NCBI GenBank assembly: GCA_020846975.1
Contig: JADLCX010000077.1
Coordinates: forward strand, 1 to 42,865
Origin: Phycisphaerales bacterium
GTDB lineage: Bacteria; Planctomycetota; Phycisphaerae; Phycisphaerales; UBA1924
Reading direction: 5' to 3'
DNA: 42,865 nucleotides
The notes under the pieces are model-generated. The model was given only the letters and a program-made list of their open reading frames with translations, made no database searches and had not been told where the DNA came from. How positions within the stretch are numbered: the stretch's first letter is position 1; the number at the start of each line of letters is the position of its first letter. Below, one piece after another: positions 9,016-17,985 of this stretch. The translations under genes and the position numbers were made by a program.

Positions 9016-9907
9016 TGTCGGGATTCGCGTACACCGTCGGCTCGCCGTGCGCGTTCTCGTCGCGGATCACATCCGGCGTCGCCTTGCCGCCCGGGGTGCG
9101 CGGGAACTTGTTCCCATCGATCGGGATAACGTGGCCGTCCGCGAACACGGCGTTGGCCGAGCCCTTGCTCGATCCGCCGCCGGGGTGCCGGTAGCCGATG
9201 CGGCAGTGCTGCGTGCCGATCCGGTTGCTGCGCTGCCGACCCGCGTACACGCCGTCCGAGGCCGCGATCAGCGTGTGGGGGCGCACAAATGCGGATACAC
9301 GATTGTAAGTGAGCATTGAGCCGTCCGGCCCTGGCCCATACCCGACCGATGACGTGTAGTACAAGTCGTTGACCACGTTCGTGCCGTTGCCGATCGGGTT
9401 GTTGCCGTTGATCCAGTAGGCCACCCGCACGTGCTTGTTCAGGTCGCGTTCCGGGATCAGCACCGGGTCGAACCCGGAGCCTGATCGCACGCACGGCCAG
9501 TCCATCCAGCCCTGCGGGTTGTCCGGGTCGTTGCCCGTCTGGCCCGCCAGCAGGCCCGGCACATCCTTCGCGTCGGGGCACACGAACGGCGAGCCGCGGA
9601 GTTGCTGAACGCCCGCGCCGTCCATGTAGCCGTCGCGATCGAGGATCGGCCCCCAGCCATCCAGCGGCACGCCGACACCCGTCACGCCGGTCATGGTGTA
9701 CGACGGGCAGACCAGTTCCCGGTTGTCGCCGCTGTACATCGTCAGGGCCTGTCCCGCGCCGCGCAGGTTCGAGGCGCACGCGGCCGTCCGCGCGTTGCGC
9801 CGCGCCGAAGCGATCGCGGGAAGCAGGATGGATACCAGCAGCGCGATGATCGCGATGACCACCAGCAGTTCGATCAGCGTGAAGGCCTGTTTGCGTGCGC
9901 GGTCCAT
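8999..9907 (-). CDS. type II secretion-like pseudopilin (prepilin N-terminal methylation domain)
   Basis: 302 residues from ATG 9907. The N-terminus [17 protein letters not shown] carries the prepilin peptidase site (cleavage before Phe9, Glu at mature position 5) and a hydrophobic helix to about residue 32. The C-terminal part has HPGGG and NAVFADGHV, a motif typical of planctomycete pseudopilin paralogues. GGGAG lies eight bases upstream of this ATG. A -10-like TATACT (9941-9946) lies between it and the further-upstream ATG at 9949, arguing against that longer start. The protein would be processed and assembled at the inner membrane; its partner machinery is not in this window. Confidence 0.88.
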   Translation of the reverse strand: MDRARKQAFTLIELLVVIAIIALLVSILLPAIASARRNARTAACASNLRGAGQALTMYSGDNRELVCPSYTMTGVTGVGVPLDGWGPILDRDGYMDGAGVQQLRGSPFVCPDAKDVPGLLAGQTGNDPDNPQGWMDWPCVRSGSGFDPVLIPERDLNKHVRVAYWINGNNPIGNGTNVVNDLYYTSSVGYGPGPDGSMLTYNRVSAFVRPHTLIAASDGVYAGRQRSNRIGTQHCRIGYRHPGGGSSKGSANAVFADGHVIPIDGNKFPRTPGGKATPDVIRDENAHGEPTVYANPDRALAP

Positions 9908-9940
9908 GACTCGGGCTCCCATGACGATCTCGGTGAGTCG

Positions 9941-9946
9941 AGTATA
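9941..9946 (-). promoter_or_regulatory. -10-like TATACT for the pseudopilin gene
   Basis: Read on the minus strand the hexamer is TATACT, 33 bases before the preferred start at 9907. It is the best -10 match in the local region; no good -35 was identified. Confidence 0.45.
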
Positions 9947-10032
9947 CAACGACTTCCCGGCAAAGGGGCGGTCTCAGGACTTGCGGCAAGGAACGGTTGC
10001 GGAGGTGGTGGGGGGCGTAGGCCTGCCACGGA

Positions 10033-11427
10033 TCAACCGATGAACTCGCCGTGCAGCACCCGCACCGCGTCCGCGGCCTGGTCGGCCCGCACAACCAGCG
10101 AGATCGAGAGTTCGCTGGAGCCCTGCGCGATGGCGATGATGTTGATGCTCTTCTTCGCGATCGCGCCGAACACACGGGCCGCGACGCCCGGATGCCCGGC
10201 CATGCCGCTGCCGACGGCCGCGATGGCGCAGACATCATCGACGAGCGTGACGGCGCGGGCCACGCCGGGGCGCATGAGCGTGCGCTCCAGCACCGCCTTG
10301 GCCCGCTCGGCCTGGTCCTTGTTGATGACCAGGCTGATGCCCGCCTCGCTCACGCTCTGGCTGATCATCATGATGTTGATCTTCGCCTCGGCCAGCGACT
10401 CGAACACCCGCGCGGCGGTGCCCGGCCGTCCGATCATGGCCGCGCCGCTCACGGTGATGACCGCCGCGCTCTTCAAGAGCGGGATCGACTTGACGATCTC
10501 CGGCTCGGGGTGTTCCGTCGGCTCGGAGAGCCAACATACCGCGATGCGTGTGCCCGGGCTCGATGGGTTGAAGGTGTTGCGGAACCGCACGGGGATCCCG
10601 TGCTCGGCGGCGGGCTCGAGCGCGAGCGGGTGCATGCTCTTGGCCCCGAACTGGCCCATCTCGATCGCCTCGGCGAAGGTGATCTCGGTCAGCAGTTTCG
10701 CGCCGGGAACGATCCGGGGGTCCGCGCTCATGAGGCCATCGACATCCGACCAGATCCACACCTCGTCGGCCCGGAGCGCGGCCCCGATGATGCACGCGGT
10801 GTAGTCGCTACCGCCGCGGCCGAGGGTGGTCGTGACGCCGTGCTGGGTCTGGGCGATGAAGCCGCTGACGACGGTGCGTGAGTCTTTGTCGAGCACCGGC
10901 TGCAGGGTCTGCTTGAGTTGGAAGAGCGAGAGGTCCATCAGCGGCGCGGCCTTGCCCCAGGCCTCGTCGGTGACGATCCCCGCCTGCCCGCCCGTGAAAC
11001 TCCGGCAGTTCATGGCCGCGGCCATGAGCTGGGTGCTCAGCATCTCGCCGACGGCGACGACGGCGTCCTTGCTGCGGGGCGTGAGTTCGCCGACGGCGGA
11101 GATGCCCGCGACGAGCCTGTCGAGCCTGTCGAGCATCGCGCCGACGGATTCGGGCGCGCCGTGACCGATGGCCTTGGCGGCGGTCTCGTGCCGGGCGCGG
11201 ACCTGGGCCATGAGGTTGTAGACGGTGGCCCGGTTGTCCTGGGACGCGGCCTCGCCGAGGTCGAGCAGGTGCTCGGTGACCTGGTCCATCGCGCTGACGA
11301 CGGCGACGACGGGCCGGCCTTCGGCGCTGGTCGTCGCGAGCAGCGCCGACTTGCGGATCGTTTCCGCGTCCCGCATCGAGGTGCCGCCGAACTTCATGAC
11401 GATGGTGCTGGTGCGTGTCGTGGTCAT
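10033..11427 (-). CDS. lysC: aspartate kinase
   Basis: 464 residues; phosphorylates L-aspartate in the first step of lysine, threonine, methionine and isoleucine synthesis. The N-terminus has KFGGTSM, the amino-acid-kinase signature. Central segments LGRGGSDYTA and the DVDGLMSADPR region belong to the catalytic domain, and two ACT-type regulatory domains follow from about residue 310 (AVITVSGAAMIG; VCAIAAVGSGM). Its start codon overlaps the hom stop in the ATGA arrangement, indicating translational coupling in a hom-lysC operon. Feedback control through the ACT domains is expected, but which amino acid inhibits cannot be read from the sequence. Confidence 0.96.
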   Translation of the reverse strand: MTTTRTSTIVMKFGGTSMRDAETIRKSALLATTSAEGRPVVAVVSAMDQVTEHLLDLGEAASQDNRATVYNLMAQVRARHETAAKAIGHGAPESVGAMLDRLDRLVAGISAVGELTPRSKDAVVAVGEMLSTQLMAAAMNCRSFTGGQAGIVTDEAWGKAAPLMDLSLFQLKQTLQPVLDKDSRTVVSGFIAQTQHGVTTTLGRGGSDYTACIIGAALRADEVWIWSDVDGLMSADPRIVPGAKLLTEITFAEAIEMGQFGAKSMHPLALEPAAEHGIPVRFRNTFNPSSPGTRIAVCWLSEPTEHPEPEIVKSIPLLKSAAVITVSGAAMIGRPGTAARVFESLAEAKINIMMISQSVSEAGISLVINKDQAERAKAVLERTLMRPGVARAVTLVDDVCAIAAVGSGMAGHPGVAARVFGAIAKKSINIIAIAQGSSELSISLVVRADQAADAVRVLHGEFIG

Positions 11428-12500
11428 CGGTCGTGCGCCCCTCCCGCCGGTGCGTTCCAGATGTCAACCAGGTCGCGGATGATCGCCGTCGCGGTCTCGG
11501 GTCCGCCCGCGCCGCGCCCGATCAGCGACACCTCGCCAGCGGACTCGAGCGTGAACTGCACGGCGTTGATGTTGCGTGGCACATCGAGCGCGCCGCCGGC
11601 GCCCGCGGCCGGGACCTCCTGCGGCGAAACCCGCAGCGTCCGGGCCGCGGCGTCGATCTCGCCGATGAGTTTGACGACGCAGCCCCCGGCCGCGGCGGAG
11701 TCGATGCGGTCCTTGCCGATGCCACGGATGCCGGAGATCGACACCTCGCTGATCGTGGGTCGGAACGCGGCGGGCCCATTCCCGAGGATCGCGTTGGCGA
11801 GGATGACGACCTTGGTCGCGGTGTCGATCCCGTCCACATCGTTGGCGGGGTCGGACTCGGCGTAGCCGAGTTTCTGCGCCTCGGCGAGGGCGGCGGCGTA
11901 GTCGATGCCGACCTCCTTCATCCGCCACAGGATGTAGTTGGTCGTGCCGTTGAGGATCGCGCGCACGCGCGTGATGCGATCGCCCTGGGCCAGCTTGCGG
12001 GCCGTATCGAGCACCGGCGTCCCGGCGCCGACCGTGCCCGAGTAGCGGAACTCGACGCGGTTGAATCGGGCCAGTTCCGTGAGTGCGGGCATCGCCAGCG
12101 CCAAAGGAGCCTTGTTTACGCTGATCGCGTGCTTGCCGCTGCTGAACGCGGCCTTGAGGTTCGCCAGCGCGGGGCCGGGGTTCTTCAGGTCGCTCGGCGA
12201 GGCCTCGATGACCACATCGGCCGCGAGGTCGCGGATCAGCGCAGCGGCCTCGTCGGAACCGACATCGCCCAGCCCGCCCGACGGCAGGCCGCCCACACTC
12301 CCGGAACCCTGCTTGGCGGCAAGAAGCGCGGCGGGGTCCAGGCCTCCGCCGGATGAACTCGCGGCCGCGCCCCGGGAATCGATCACCGCCACCAGGCGTG
12401 GGGAGAGCCCGAACGCGGAATACAACGAATCACAGCGATTCGCCAGCATCGAGGCGAACGCACGCCCGACCGATCCGAAGCCCACGAGCACGATCCGCAT
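11424..12500 (-). CDS. hom: homoserine dehydrogenase
   Basis: 358 residues; reduces aspartate semialdehyde to homoserine, the branch point to threonine and methionine. It has the NAD(P)-binding turn VGFGSVGRA at the N-terminus, a substrate-domain signature ILNGTTNYILWRM and the catalytic region DPANDVDGIDTATK. It is short: the C-terminal ACT domain of many homoserine dehydrogenases is absent, as in the monofunctional short class. A Ser/Gly-rich insert follows the first Rossmann unit. A purine-rich GAGGAG lies 14-19 bases before the ATG, somewhat far for a ribosome site. The gene precedes lysC with a 4-base overlap. A strong terminator about 56 bases upstream suggests attenuation. Confidence 0.95.
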   Translation of the reverse strand: MRIVLVGFGSVGRAFASMLANRCDSLYSAFGLSPRLVAVIDSRGAAASSSGGGLDPAALLAAKQGSGSVGGLPSGGLGDVGSDEAAALIRDLAADVVIEASPSDLKNPGPALANLKAAFSSGKHAISVNKAPLALAMPALTELARFNRVEFRYSGTVGAGTPVLDTARKLAQGDRITRVRAILNGTTNYILWRMKEVGIDYAAALAEAQKLGYAESDPANDVDGIDTATKVVILANAILGNGPAAFRPTISEVSISGIRGIGKDRIDSAAAGGCVVKLIGEIDAAARTLRVSPQEVPAAGAGGALDVPRNINAVQFTLESAGEVSLIGRGAGGPETATAIIRDLVDIWNAPAGGAHDR

Positions 12501-12555
12501 CCGAAAGGACTCTCCTCATGAGCACCCGGCTTGCGCCGACCGCGGTGCGTCTTCC

Positions 12556-12599
12556 AAAAAAACAAACCCTCCCGCCCCATGCGCGACAGGGCGGGAGGG
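12556..12599 (-). terminator. intrinsic terminator about 56 bases upstream of hom (possible attenuator)
   Basis: Perfect 11-bp stem: CCCTCCCGCCC (12567-12577) with GGGCGGGAGGG (12589-12599), 11-base loop, followed on the minus strand by TTTGTTTTTTT. This is the strongest rho-independent terminator in the window. It either ends transcription from the upstream ADP-ribosylglycohydrolase-like gene, or acts as an attenuator in the hom-lysC leader, or both. Confidence 0.85.
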
Positions 12600-12604
12600 A
12601 TAGG

Positions 12605-12632
12605 GGAGAGAGTGTAAGTCTCTCCAGGAGAG
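12605..12632 (-). promoter_or_regulatory. mutually exclusive hairpin arms just before the terminator
   Basis: On the minus strand CTCTCC (12627-12632), GGAGAG (12620-12625) and CTCTCC (12605-12610) occur in a row. The middle arm can pair with either neighbour, although the upstream pairing needs a loop opened to five bases. This resembles an anti-terminator switch but is not proof of one. Confidence 0.35.
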
Positions 12633-13058
12633 AATGTCGGAATCGCCCCGTGGCCGGGGCGAGGCATACCCAGAATCCAACCGGGCCGCCGAACCTTTCG
12701 GCGCGACCGGATCGGTGTACACGAACGGTGCAGCCGCGGAGGATCTACTCGATCGATCCACGGATGCGCGAACCGTCATGGTTCGGATGAATGTTCCAAC
12801 TGACCGACCGCTCTGGCTCGCCGCGAGAACCGCGGCGGAACAACTCGAAAGCAGCCCTGACCTCGTACCTCGTCAATGAAGTATTGCGTGAAAGCGCTGA
12901 CTTGTGTTCCCCAAATTCACATGCAAGGCAGATTTTTTGATGGTGGATGTCCCGCGTTCGCGCACTTCTTGCCGATCGCGGAAGGATCCGAGATTGGCTG
13001 TATCCCGAGACTTCGGGAATTCTCCCCCAAGCAGGGCAGATCGGCTCGATGCGGACGG

Positions 13059-15110
13059 TCAGCGTTCGCTCATGCGCGGCGACTCGGGCCAGCGAATCGC
13101 GCGGCGGAGGTACGACAGGTCGGACTCGTCGGCAACGGCGTCGCGCGTGAGGTCGAGGGGTGCATCGCACCAGCGATACAAGTCTTCGGGGGTGGCCTCT
13201 CCATCGGCATCGATGTCGAACGACCGGCGAGGCAGCGCGATCGGTGGGGCCAGCGCATCGAGCGCGGCGCAGGTCACAAACGTCTGCCCGGGTTCGCCGC
13301 CGGCCTGGCCGCGGATGCGGACGGCGGTCGCGATGACCGGCAGCGGGAGCGCGAAATCGACCGCCTGGAATGGGATGTTGGGATCGAGCGGAGTTCCCGG
13401 TGTGGCGGCGGTGGTGATCCATGCGCCGTCAACGAACACATCGATCAACGGGCTCTCGAACCATCCTCCCGTGACTGCCGCATCGGGCGCGTGGAAGTGG
13501 CTGCCCTCGACGAATCGCACCGCCTGGACTTCAACCGGTCGTGAGTATGTCACCGTGAAGGCGTGCTCCGGAGGGGTCGGTGTGGTTCGCCGCGTCGAGG
13601 TGTCCACCTTCCAACCGGGGTCGATCTCCAAGCCGCGGAAGTTGTAGATAAGCCCCGTGCAGATGACGGGCAGGTACCAGGAGCCAAAGCCCTGGGGCGG
13701 CGAGCCGGGGATGTTGGTCGAAGCGGTCGCGGCGCCGCCGGCGAGCGGGAGTTGGATGTTCGCGCTGCGGGCGGTCTCGCGCCAGGTCGGCGAGCCCGCG
13801 AGCGCCTCGGCGGAGGAGAGCCCATCGCCCGCGCCGCCGGGCGGGAGCAGCCACGAATCCGTGCCGACGAATCCGCCGCTCTCCGCGATGACACGATCAA
13901 CGATCAAGGCGCATCGCGCGGCCATCATTGCAAACGTGTCGTCCGCGTCCGCGTCTTCGGGCAGGTGGTCGGGCAGGCCGTCGCGCGTGCGAGCGACCCA
14001 GAAACGGTCGCTCGGCGGTGGGTTGGGCGTTTGCCACTCGGGGAAGGAGGCCCGCACCCCGTTCATGCCCAGCACCAGGCCGAGCAGACCCCCCATCGTT
14101 GCGGTGCCGTTGTCCGAATCCCAACCGCTGAGCGTGCCGATGCGCACCGTGCGAGGCAGGTCCATTCCGCCGTACAGCAGAGCGATCAGCCCTGTCGCGA
14201 AGTTGACGCTCGACTCGTACCACGCACGGTACGTGAAGCCGTTCGCGGCCGCGTTGAGCTGGTAGCGCTCGTAGACGCGGTCGCGAGTGCGCTCCCAGTC
14301 GTTCCTGTCGGGGTTGCTCAGGTAATCGGCCAGCACGAAGTCGGCGATGTTCGCGGCCTTGCTGGTGTCGGGGATGAACTTGCGGGCTTGCCGCACGAGC
14401 CAGACGGCCTGCTCGTGGGGCGGGAGCGAGCGATCGACCTGCGTCGCCAGAGAGTACAGGACGACGTAGAACTGGGCCGCGTGAGCGGCGTGACCGGTCG
14501 CGGTCGTGCGGATGGGCAGGTCGGCCATCTCGAGGGCGGCCTCGGGCATCCCGGGCGCGAGCGCGCCGAAGAACTCGGTGGTGAGCTGGGCATCGATCAT
14601 CACCGATGAGTCGCCGTACCACGGGCCGATCATCGGTTGCGCGAAGGCCGTCGCGGGTGGTCGCGCTCCGAGGTCCATCGCGTGCCGCGCGTACGCGTTG
14701 GAGACCCAGATGCTCCGGTTGATGTGCGTGATCCAGCCGTCTCGGACCTGTTCGGCGGTGAGCCGCGTCGTGTTGTGCTGAGTGAGCAGATGCAGGTACA
14801 CATACTCGATATCGGTGTCGTCATCGGCCCACCACGGATCGGCCGCGAGCACGAACTCGAGCCGGATCCCCGGCGCATCGGGATAGGGGTTGGTGTTCCA
14901 GTCGGCGTCGGTGTGGAACGGCGCCGCCGCTCGCCGCCCCTCGCTGCGGATGCCGGTCCAGTTCGCCATCGCCTCGGCCAGCCACATCGCGCGGAGGCGG
15001 TCGGCGTAGTCGGCCCGGTCGAGCTCGCGCGGGGGAGCGGGCGCCACGCCGCCCGCCGCGACGCGGACAAAGATCCCGATCCCGGCGGCACTGAACAAGG
15101 CTCTCCTCAC
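13059..15110 (-). CDS. secreted ADP-ribosylglycohydrolase-fold protein with dockerin-like tail
   Basis: 683 residues from GTG 15110. The N-terminus MRRALFSAAGIGIFVRVAAGG looks like a signal peptide, although an internal Arg is unusual. The fold assignment rests on DDDTDIEYVYLHLL near residue 95 and GWDSDNGTATMGGLLG near residue 330; paired Asp motifs of this kind bind the two metal ions in ADP-ribosylglycohydrolases. After a beta-rich segment the protein ends in two EF-hand-type loops, DIDADGEATPED and DLTRDAVADESD, like a classic dockerin, with no terminal Cys. A -10-like CATACT (15118-15123) seven bases before the GTG suggests a leaderless mRNA. An in-frame TTG at 15098 has AGGAG upstream and is an alternative. 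The substrate is unknown. Confidence 0.8.
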   Translation of the reverse strand: MRRALFSAAGIGIFVRVAAGGVAPAPPRELDRADYADRLRAMWLAEAMANWTGIRSEGRRAAAPFHTDADWNTNPYPDAPGIRLEFVLAADPWWADDDTDIEYVYLHLLTQHNTTRLTAEQVRDGWITHINRSIWVSNAYARHAMDLGARPPATAFAQPMIGPWYGDSSVMIDAQLTTEFFGALAPGMPEAALEMADLPIRTTATGHAAHAAQFYVVLYSLATQVDRSLPPHEQAVWLVRQARKFIPDTSKAANIADFVLADYLSNPDRNDWERTRDRVYERYQLNAAANGFTYRAWYESSVNFATGLIALLYGGMDLPRTVRIGTLSGWDSDNGTATMGGLLGLVLGMNGVRASFPEWQTPNPPPSDRFWVARTRDGLPDHLPEDADADDTFAMMAARCALIVDRVIAESGGFVGTDSWLLPPGGAGDGLSSAEALAGSPTWRETARSANIQLPLAGGAATASTNIPGSPPQGFGSWYLPVICTGLIYNFRGLEIDPGWKVDTSTRRTTPTPPEHAFTVTYSRPVEVQAVRFVEGSHFHAPDAAVTGGWFESPLIDVFVDGAWITTAATPGTPLDPNIPFQAVDFALPLPVIATAVRIRGQAGGEPGQTFVTCAALDALAPPIALPRRSFDIDADGEATPEDLYRWCDAPLDLTRDAVADESDLSYLRRAIRWPESPRMSER

Positions 15111-15117
15111 GTTGGCA

Positions 15118-15123
15118 AGTATG
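15118..15123 (-). promoter_or_regulatory. -10-like CATACT for the ADP-ribosylglycohydrolase-fold gene
   Basis: On the minus strand, CATACT followed by seven bases and GTG at 15110. It forms a compact divergent promoter pair with GATAAT at 15166-15171. Confidence 0.4.
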
Positions 15124-15165
15124 ACACGGCGCGGGCGATGAGCGAGCGCAACGCCCCGGCGCGCC

Positions 15166-15177
15166 GATAATCCACCG
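15166..15177 (+). promoter_or_regulatory. -10-like GATAAT giving a leaderless mRNA for the ALG10-like gene
   Basis: GATAAT (15166-15171), five of six bases matching consensus, then six bases and the ATG at 15178. The geometry is identical to that at gpsA. No ribosome-binding site is present. Confidence 0.5.
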
Positions 15178-16725
15178 ATGGGTCCGAACTCCAACCTCAC
15201 CGCCCGGCGGCCCGGCCCCCTTTCCCGCGTTCCGTGGGCGGTGGTCGTCTACCTGGCCGTCGCGCTGCCGCTGATCCTGTCGGGCTTCGATCGCGGCCGC
15301 GGCCAGTTCGACCAGCAGTTCTTCCACGAACCCGCGATCCACGGGTTTGCGGCCCAATGGCCCCACGTTGATCTGAGCAACTACCTCTCCGCCACGACGC
15401 CCGGCTACCACCTCGTGCTCGCCGCGGTGTGCCGGTACATGGCCACGCCGGTGCCGCTGGAGGTCATCGCCGATCCCAGCCGCGGCGCGCCTGCCCAGAT
15501 TGCGGCGCTCGAACAGGGCCGGCTCCTGCTCAAACTGGTCGGAGCGGGCTTCACGGTCGCGTGGCTGTGGGTGCTCAGCGCGGCGGTGCGCGCACGGCTG
15601 GTCGGCGGCGAGAGCGGCGGCGGTGGGGGAGGGGGCGGGAAGACGCTGACGCTCTTGCTTCCTCTGGTGTGCTCGATGTACGCGCTGTTTGCGGGCATCT
15701 GGCTCCTGCCCGACAACGCGGGCTGGCTGGGTGTGACCGTCATGCTCGTGCTCATGCTCCGTCGTCGGTGGGATTGGCACAGCCTCATCGTCGGTGGGGT
15801 TGTGATGGTGCTGCTTGTGTGGATGCGGCAGAGCCACATCTGGGCGGCCGGATTGATGTGGGTCGCGGCGTGGATCGGCGGCACGGGAGAACGATTCAGC
15901 GGGCGCGTCGATGAGGAGTCGGGTGTCGAGGCCCAGAGCCACCGCGGGATCGAGTGGGTGCTGCAACCCACCCTCCCGCGAATCCGGCGCGGGACCATCG
16001 CGCTCTTGGCCACCCTGCCCGCGGTGCTGATGCTGTACTGGTTCTACCGGCTCTGGGGCGGCTCGCTCATCAACCACAATGCCGAACTGCGTTCGCGGCA
16101 CGGCACCGCCCCCAACTTCGCGACGCCCGCGTTTGCGATGTCGCTGTGGGCGATCTTCTCCGGCTTCTTCGGCGCGTGGGTCTGGCCCGGCGTTGTCTCG
16201 CTCTGGAAGTCGCGCGATGGCGTGCTCATGCTCGGGCTCGCGGTCGTGATCGGTGTGCTCGCGGCGACAATCCCCGAGACCACGTTCCTCTACGACGATC
16301 CCCAGACGCACCTCTCGCGGGCCACCGGTCTCTGGAACGCCGTGCTCCGCTTCGACCAGCACGGTCTCACGCTCGCCGGACGCACCTCGCCGCTCATCCT
16401 CGTCCTCGCGCCGATGGGCATGGTCGCGCTGGCGGGCTGGCTCGCCCGGATGCCCGGCCGGTGCCCGTGGGTCTACGGCCTCAGCCTTGCCGGGTTCGCG
16501 CTGGCTCAATCGGCCAACTCCGCGGCGTGGCAGCGGTACATCGAGCCCATGCTTCTCATGGTGATGGCGTTGATGGCGGCCGAGATCGCCGGCTCTCCAG
16601 ACCCGGATCGCAAGCCCCGGATGCGCGTGCTGATGTGGACCGGGCCGTTGGTGCTCGGCGTGCTTCACGCGGCGATCACCGTCTACACCCTTCTGAAGGC
16701 GAGTCCGGTCGTAAAGACTTGGTAG
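15178..16725 (+). CDS. ALG10/DIE2-like membrane glycosyltransferase (GT-C)
   Basis: 515 residues with about 10-12 hydrophobic segments. The first lumen-facing loop reads FDQQFFHEP (44-52) and continues to TTPGYH (73-78). This closely resembles the family signature of eukaryotic ALG10 (DIE2), whose loop is built on D-x-x-FH-x-PQ followed by TTPPGLY. RQSHIW (217-222) parallels ALG10 RQTNIxW, and NHNAEL (around 298) parallels its later His-containing loop. ALG10 adds the terminal alpha-1,2-glucose to the dolichol-linked glycan. Here it lies just upstream of the glycan cluster, so transfer of a hexose from a lipid-linked donor is inferred. A polyglycine linker (147-154) is odd. Donor and acceptor are unknown. 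Confidence 0.72.
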   Translation: MGPNSNLTARRPGPLSRVPWAVVVYLAVALPLILSGFDRGRGQFDQQFFHEPAIHGFAAQWPHVDLSNYLSATTPGYHLVLAAVCRYMATPVPLEVIADPSRGAPAQIAALEQGRLLLKLVGAGFTVAWLWVLSAAVRARLVGGESGGGGGGGGKTLTLLLPLVCSMYALFAGIWLLPDNAGWLGVTVMLVLMLRRRWDWHSLIVGGVVMVLLVWMRQSHIWAAGLMWVAAWIGGTGERFSGRVDEESGVEAQSHRGIEWVLQPTLPRIRRGTIALLATLPAVLMLYWFYRLWGGSLINHNAELRSRHGTAPNFATPAFAMSLWAIFSGFFGAWVWPGVVSLWKSRDGVLMLGLAVVIGVLAATIPETTFLYDDPQTHLSRATGLWNAVLRFDQHGLTLAGRTSPLILVLAPMGMVALAGWLARMPGRCPWVYGLSLAGFALAQSANSAAWQRYIEPMLLMVMALMAAEIAGSPDPDRKPRMRVLMWTGPLVLGVLHAAITVYTLLKASPVVKTW

Positions 16726-16833
16726 ATAGAGAGTTGCGCAGCGGTTCGGCCGATTTCCGCGCGCGGCGGGCACGCGGGTTTCAACTCGCCCAGGCCGGCC
16801 GATCGACCGATAAACACCGATCGAACTTCCACG

Positions 16834-16856
16834 CAGGCGGGGTCGTACCCCGCCTG
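16834..16856 (+). terminator. hairpin between the ALG10-like gene and gmd
   Basis: Perfect 9-bp stem CAGGCGGGG (16834-16842) with CCCCGCCTG (16848-16856), 5-base loop, no T-run. It lies 30 bases before the gmd ATG, so it could be a terminator or a structured leader. Confidence 0.45.
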
Positions 16857-16885
16857 TCGAGCCGTCGCCTTGGGTCCTCTGTCCG

Positions 16886-17983
16886 ATGCCGAACCCCGTG
16901 CCCAGCCCAGCCCGCCCCCGCCGCGCCCTGATCACCGGCATCACCGGGCAGGATGGTTCGTACCTGGCCGAACTGCTGATCGGCAAGGGCTACGACGTGC
17001 ACGGCATCGTCAGGCGGGCGTCCAACTTCAACACGCACCGCATCGACCATCTGTACCACGACCCCCACGAGCCGCTCGCCGGCGGGCGAGGACGGATGAC
17101 CCTGCACCACGGCGATGTGACGGATGCGAACATCCTGGAGCGGCTGGTGCGTGCGATAGACCCGGACGAGGTGTACAACCTGGCCGCGCAGAGCCACGTG
17201 CGCGTCTCGTTCGAGATGCCGATCCATACGTACGAGAGTGTGGCCATCGGAACGTGCAAGCTGCTCGAGGCGATCCGGGATCATCAGCAGGTCGGCGGCC
17301 GCCAGGTCCGGTTCTACCAGGCTTCGAGTTCGGAGATGTACGGCGCGAGCCCCGCGCCGCAGAACGAGGCGACGCCCTTCCGACCGCGATCGCCCTACGC
17401 CATCGGCAAGCTCGCGGCGCACTGGGCCACGGTGAACGTCCGCGAGGCCTACGGGCTGCACGCCTCCTGCGGCATCCTTTTCAACCACGAGTCCCCGCGC
17501 CGCGGCGAGACGTTCGTCACCCGCAAGATCACCCGCGCTGTCGGACGCATCAGGCTGGGCATGCAGGACTGCGTCTACCTCGGCAACCTGGATGCCAGGC
17601 GGGACTGGGGCTTTGCGGGCGACTACGTCGAGGCCATGTGGCTGATGCTCCAGCAGGAGCGAGCGGACGACTACGTGATCGCGACCGGCCGCCAGCTCAG
17701 TGTGCGCGAGTTCGCCGAGTTGGCCTTCTCGCTCGCGGGGTTGAACGCCGCGGACCACATCCGCCACGATGCTCGATACCTGCGACCCGCCGAGGTCCAC
17801 GACCTCTTGGGCGACGCCTCGAAAGCCCGGAGCGTGCTCGGCTGGAACCCGCCCACCACGGTGGAGCAGCTCGCGAGGATGATGGTCGATCACGATATCG
17901 AGATGGCGCAGCGCGAGAGGACGCTGCGCGATGCCGGCCACAAGCTCATCGAGCGCCGCTCGGGCGCGTCCGGAGGGGCCTGA
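16886..17983 (+). CDS. gmd: GDP-mannose 4,6-dehydratase
   Basis: 365 residues; converts GDP-D-mannose to GDP-4-keto-6-deoxy-D-mannose in the cytoplasm, the entry to GDP-fucose, rhamnose, perosamine and related sugars. Seen: the Rossmann turn [12 protein letters not shown] (about residues 18-29), [20 protein letters not shown], the SSSEMYG serine motif and the catalytic YAIGK (YxxxK). [15 protein letters not shown] is also diagnostic. The length is typical. It is followed after two bases by the flippase gene, so the two are co-translated. No fcl (fucose synthase), rmd or per gene follows in the window, so the final sugar is not set by this cluster alone. Confidence 0.97.
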   Translation: MPNPVPSPARPRRALITGITGQDGSYLAELLIGKGYDVHGIVRRASNFNTHRIDHLYHDPHEPLAGGRGRMTLHHGDVTDANILERLVRAIDPDEVYNLAAQSHVRVSFEMPIHTYESVAIGTCKLLEAIRDHQQVGGRQVRFYQASSSEMYGASPAPQNEATPFRPRSPYAIGKLAAHWATVNVREAYGLHASCGILFNHESPRRGETFVTRKITRAVGRIRLGMQDCVYLGNLDARRDWGFAGDYVEAMWLMLQQERADDYVIATGRQLSVREFAELAFSLAGLNAADHIRHDARYLRPAEVHDLLGDASKARSVLGWNPPTTVEQLARMMVDHDIEMAQRERTLRDAGHKLIERRSGASGGA

Positions 17984-17985
17984 CG

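Larger units (their letters stand above)
12501..13058 (-). other. 558-base leader/intergenic region before hom
   Basis: No protein family was recognised in either strand. On the minus strand, toward hom, it holds three hairpins in order: GCCCCG/CGGGGC (12645-12660), a GGAGAG/CTCTCC switchable pair (12605-12632) and a perfect terminator (12556-12599). No -10-like element is evident in the bases between terminator and hom. A weak AATACT-like -10 occurs about 380 bases upstream of hom. Confidence 0.5.

Noticed and set aside
12383..12667. 94-residue minus-strand frame before hom as an independent gene
   Set aside because: It overlaps the start of hom and includes the terminator; only its early part is considered, as a possible leader peptide.
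15622..15648. G-rich tract encoding polyglycine as a phase-variable repeat
   Set aside because: The tract is interrupted by C, T and A and is better read as a linker.
16870..17985. Long N-terminal extension of the flippase frame
   Set aside because: It overlaps gmd in another frame; the true start is TTG 17986 with a GGAGGGG site.
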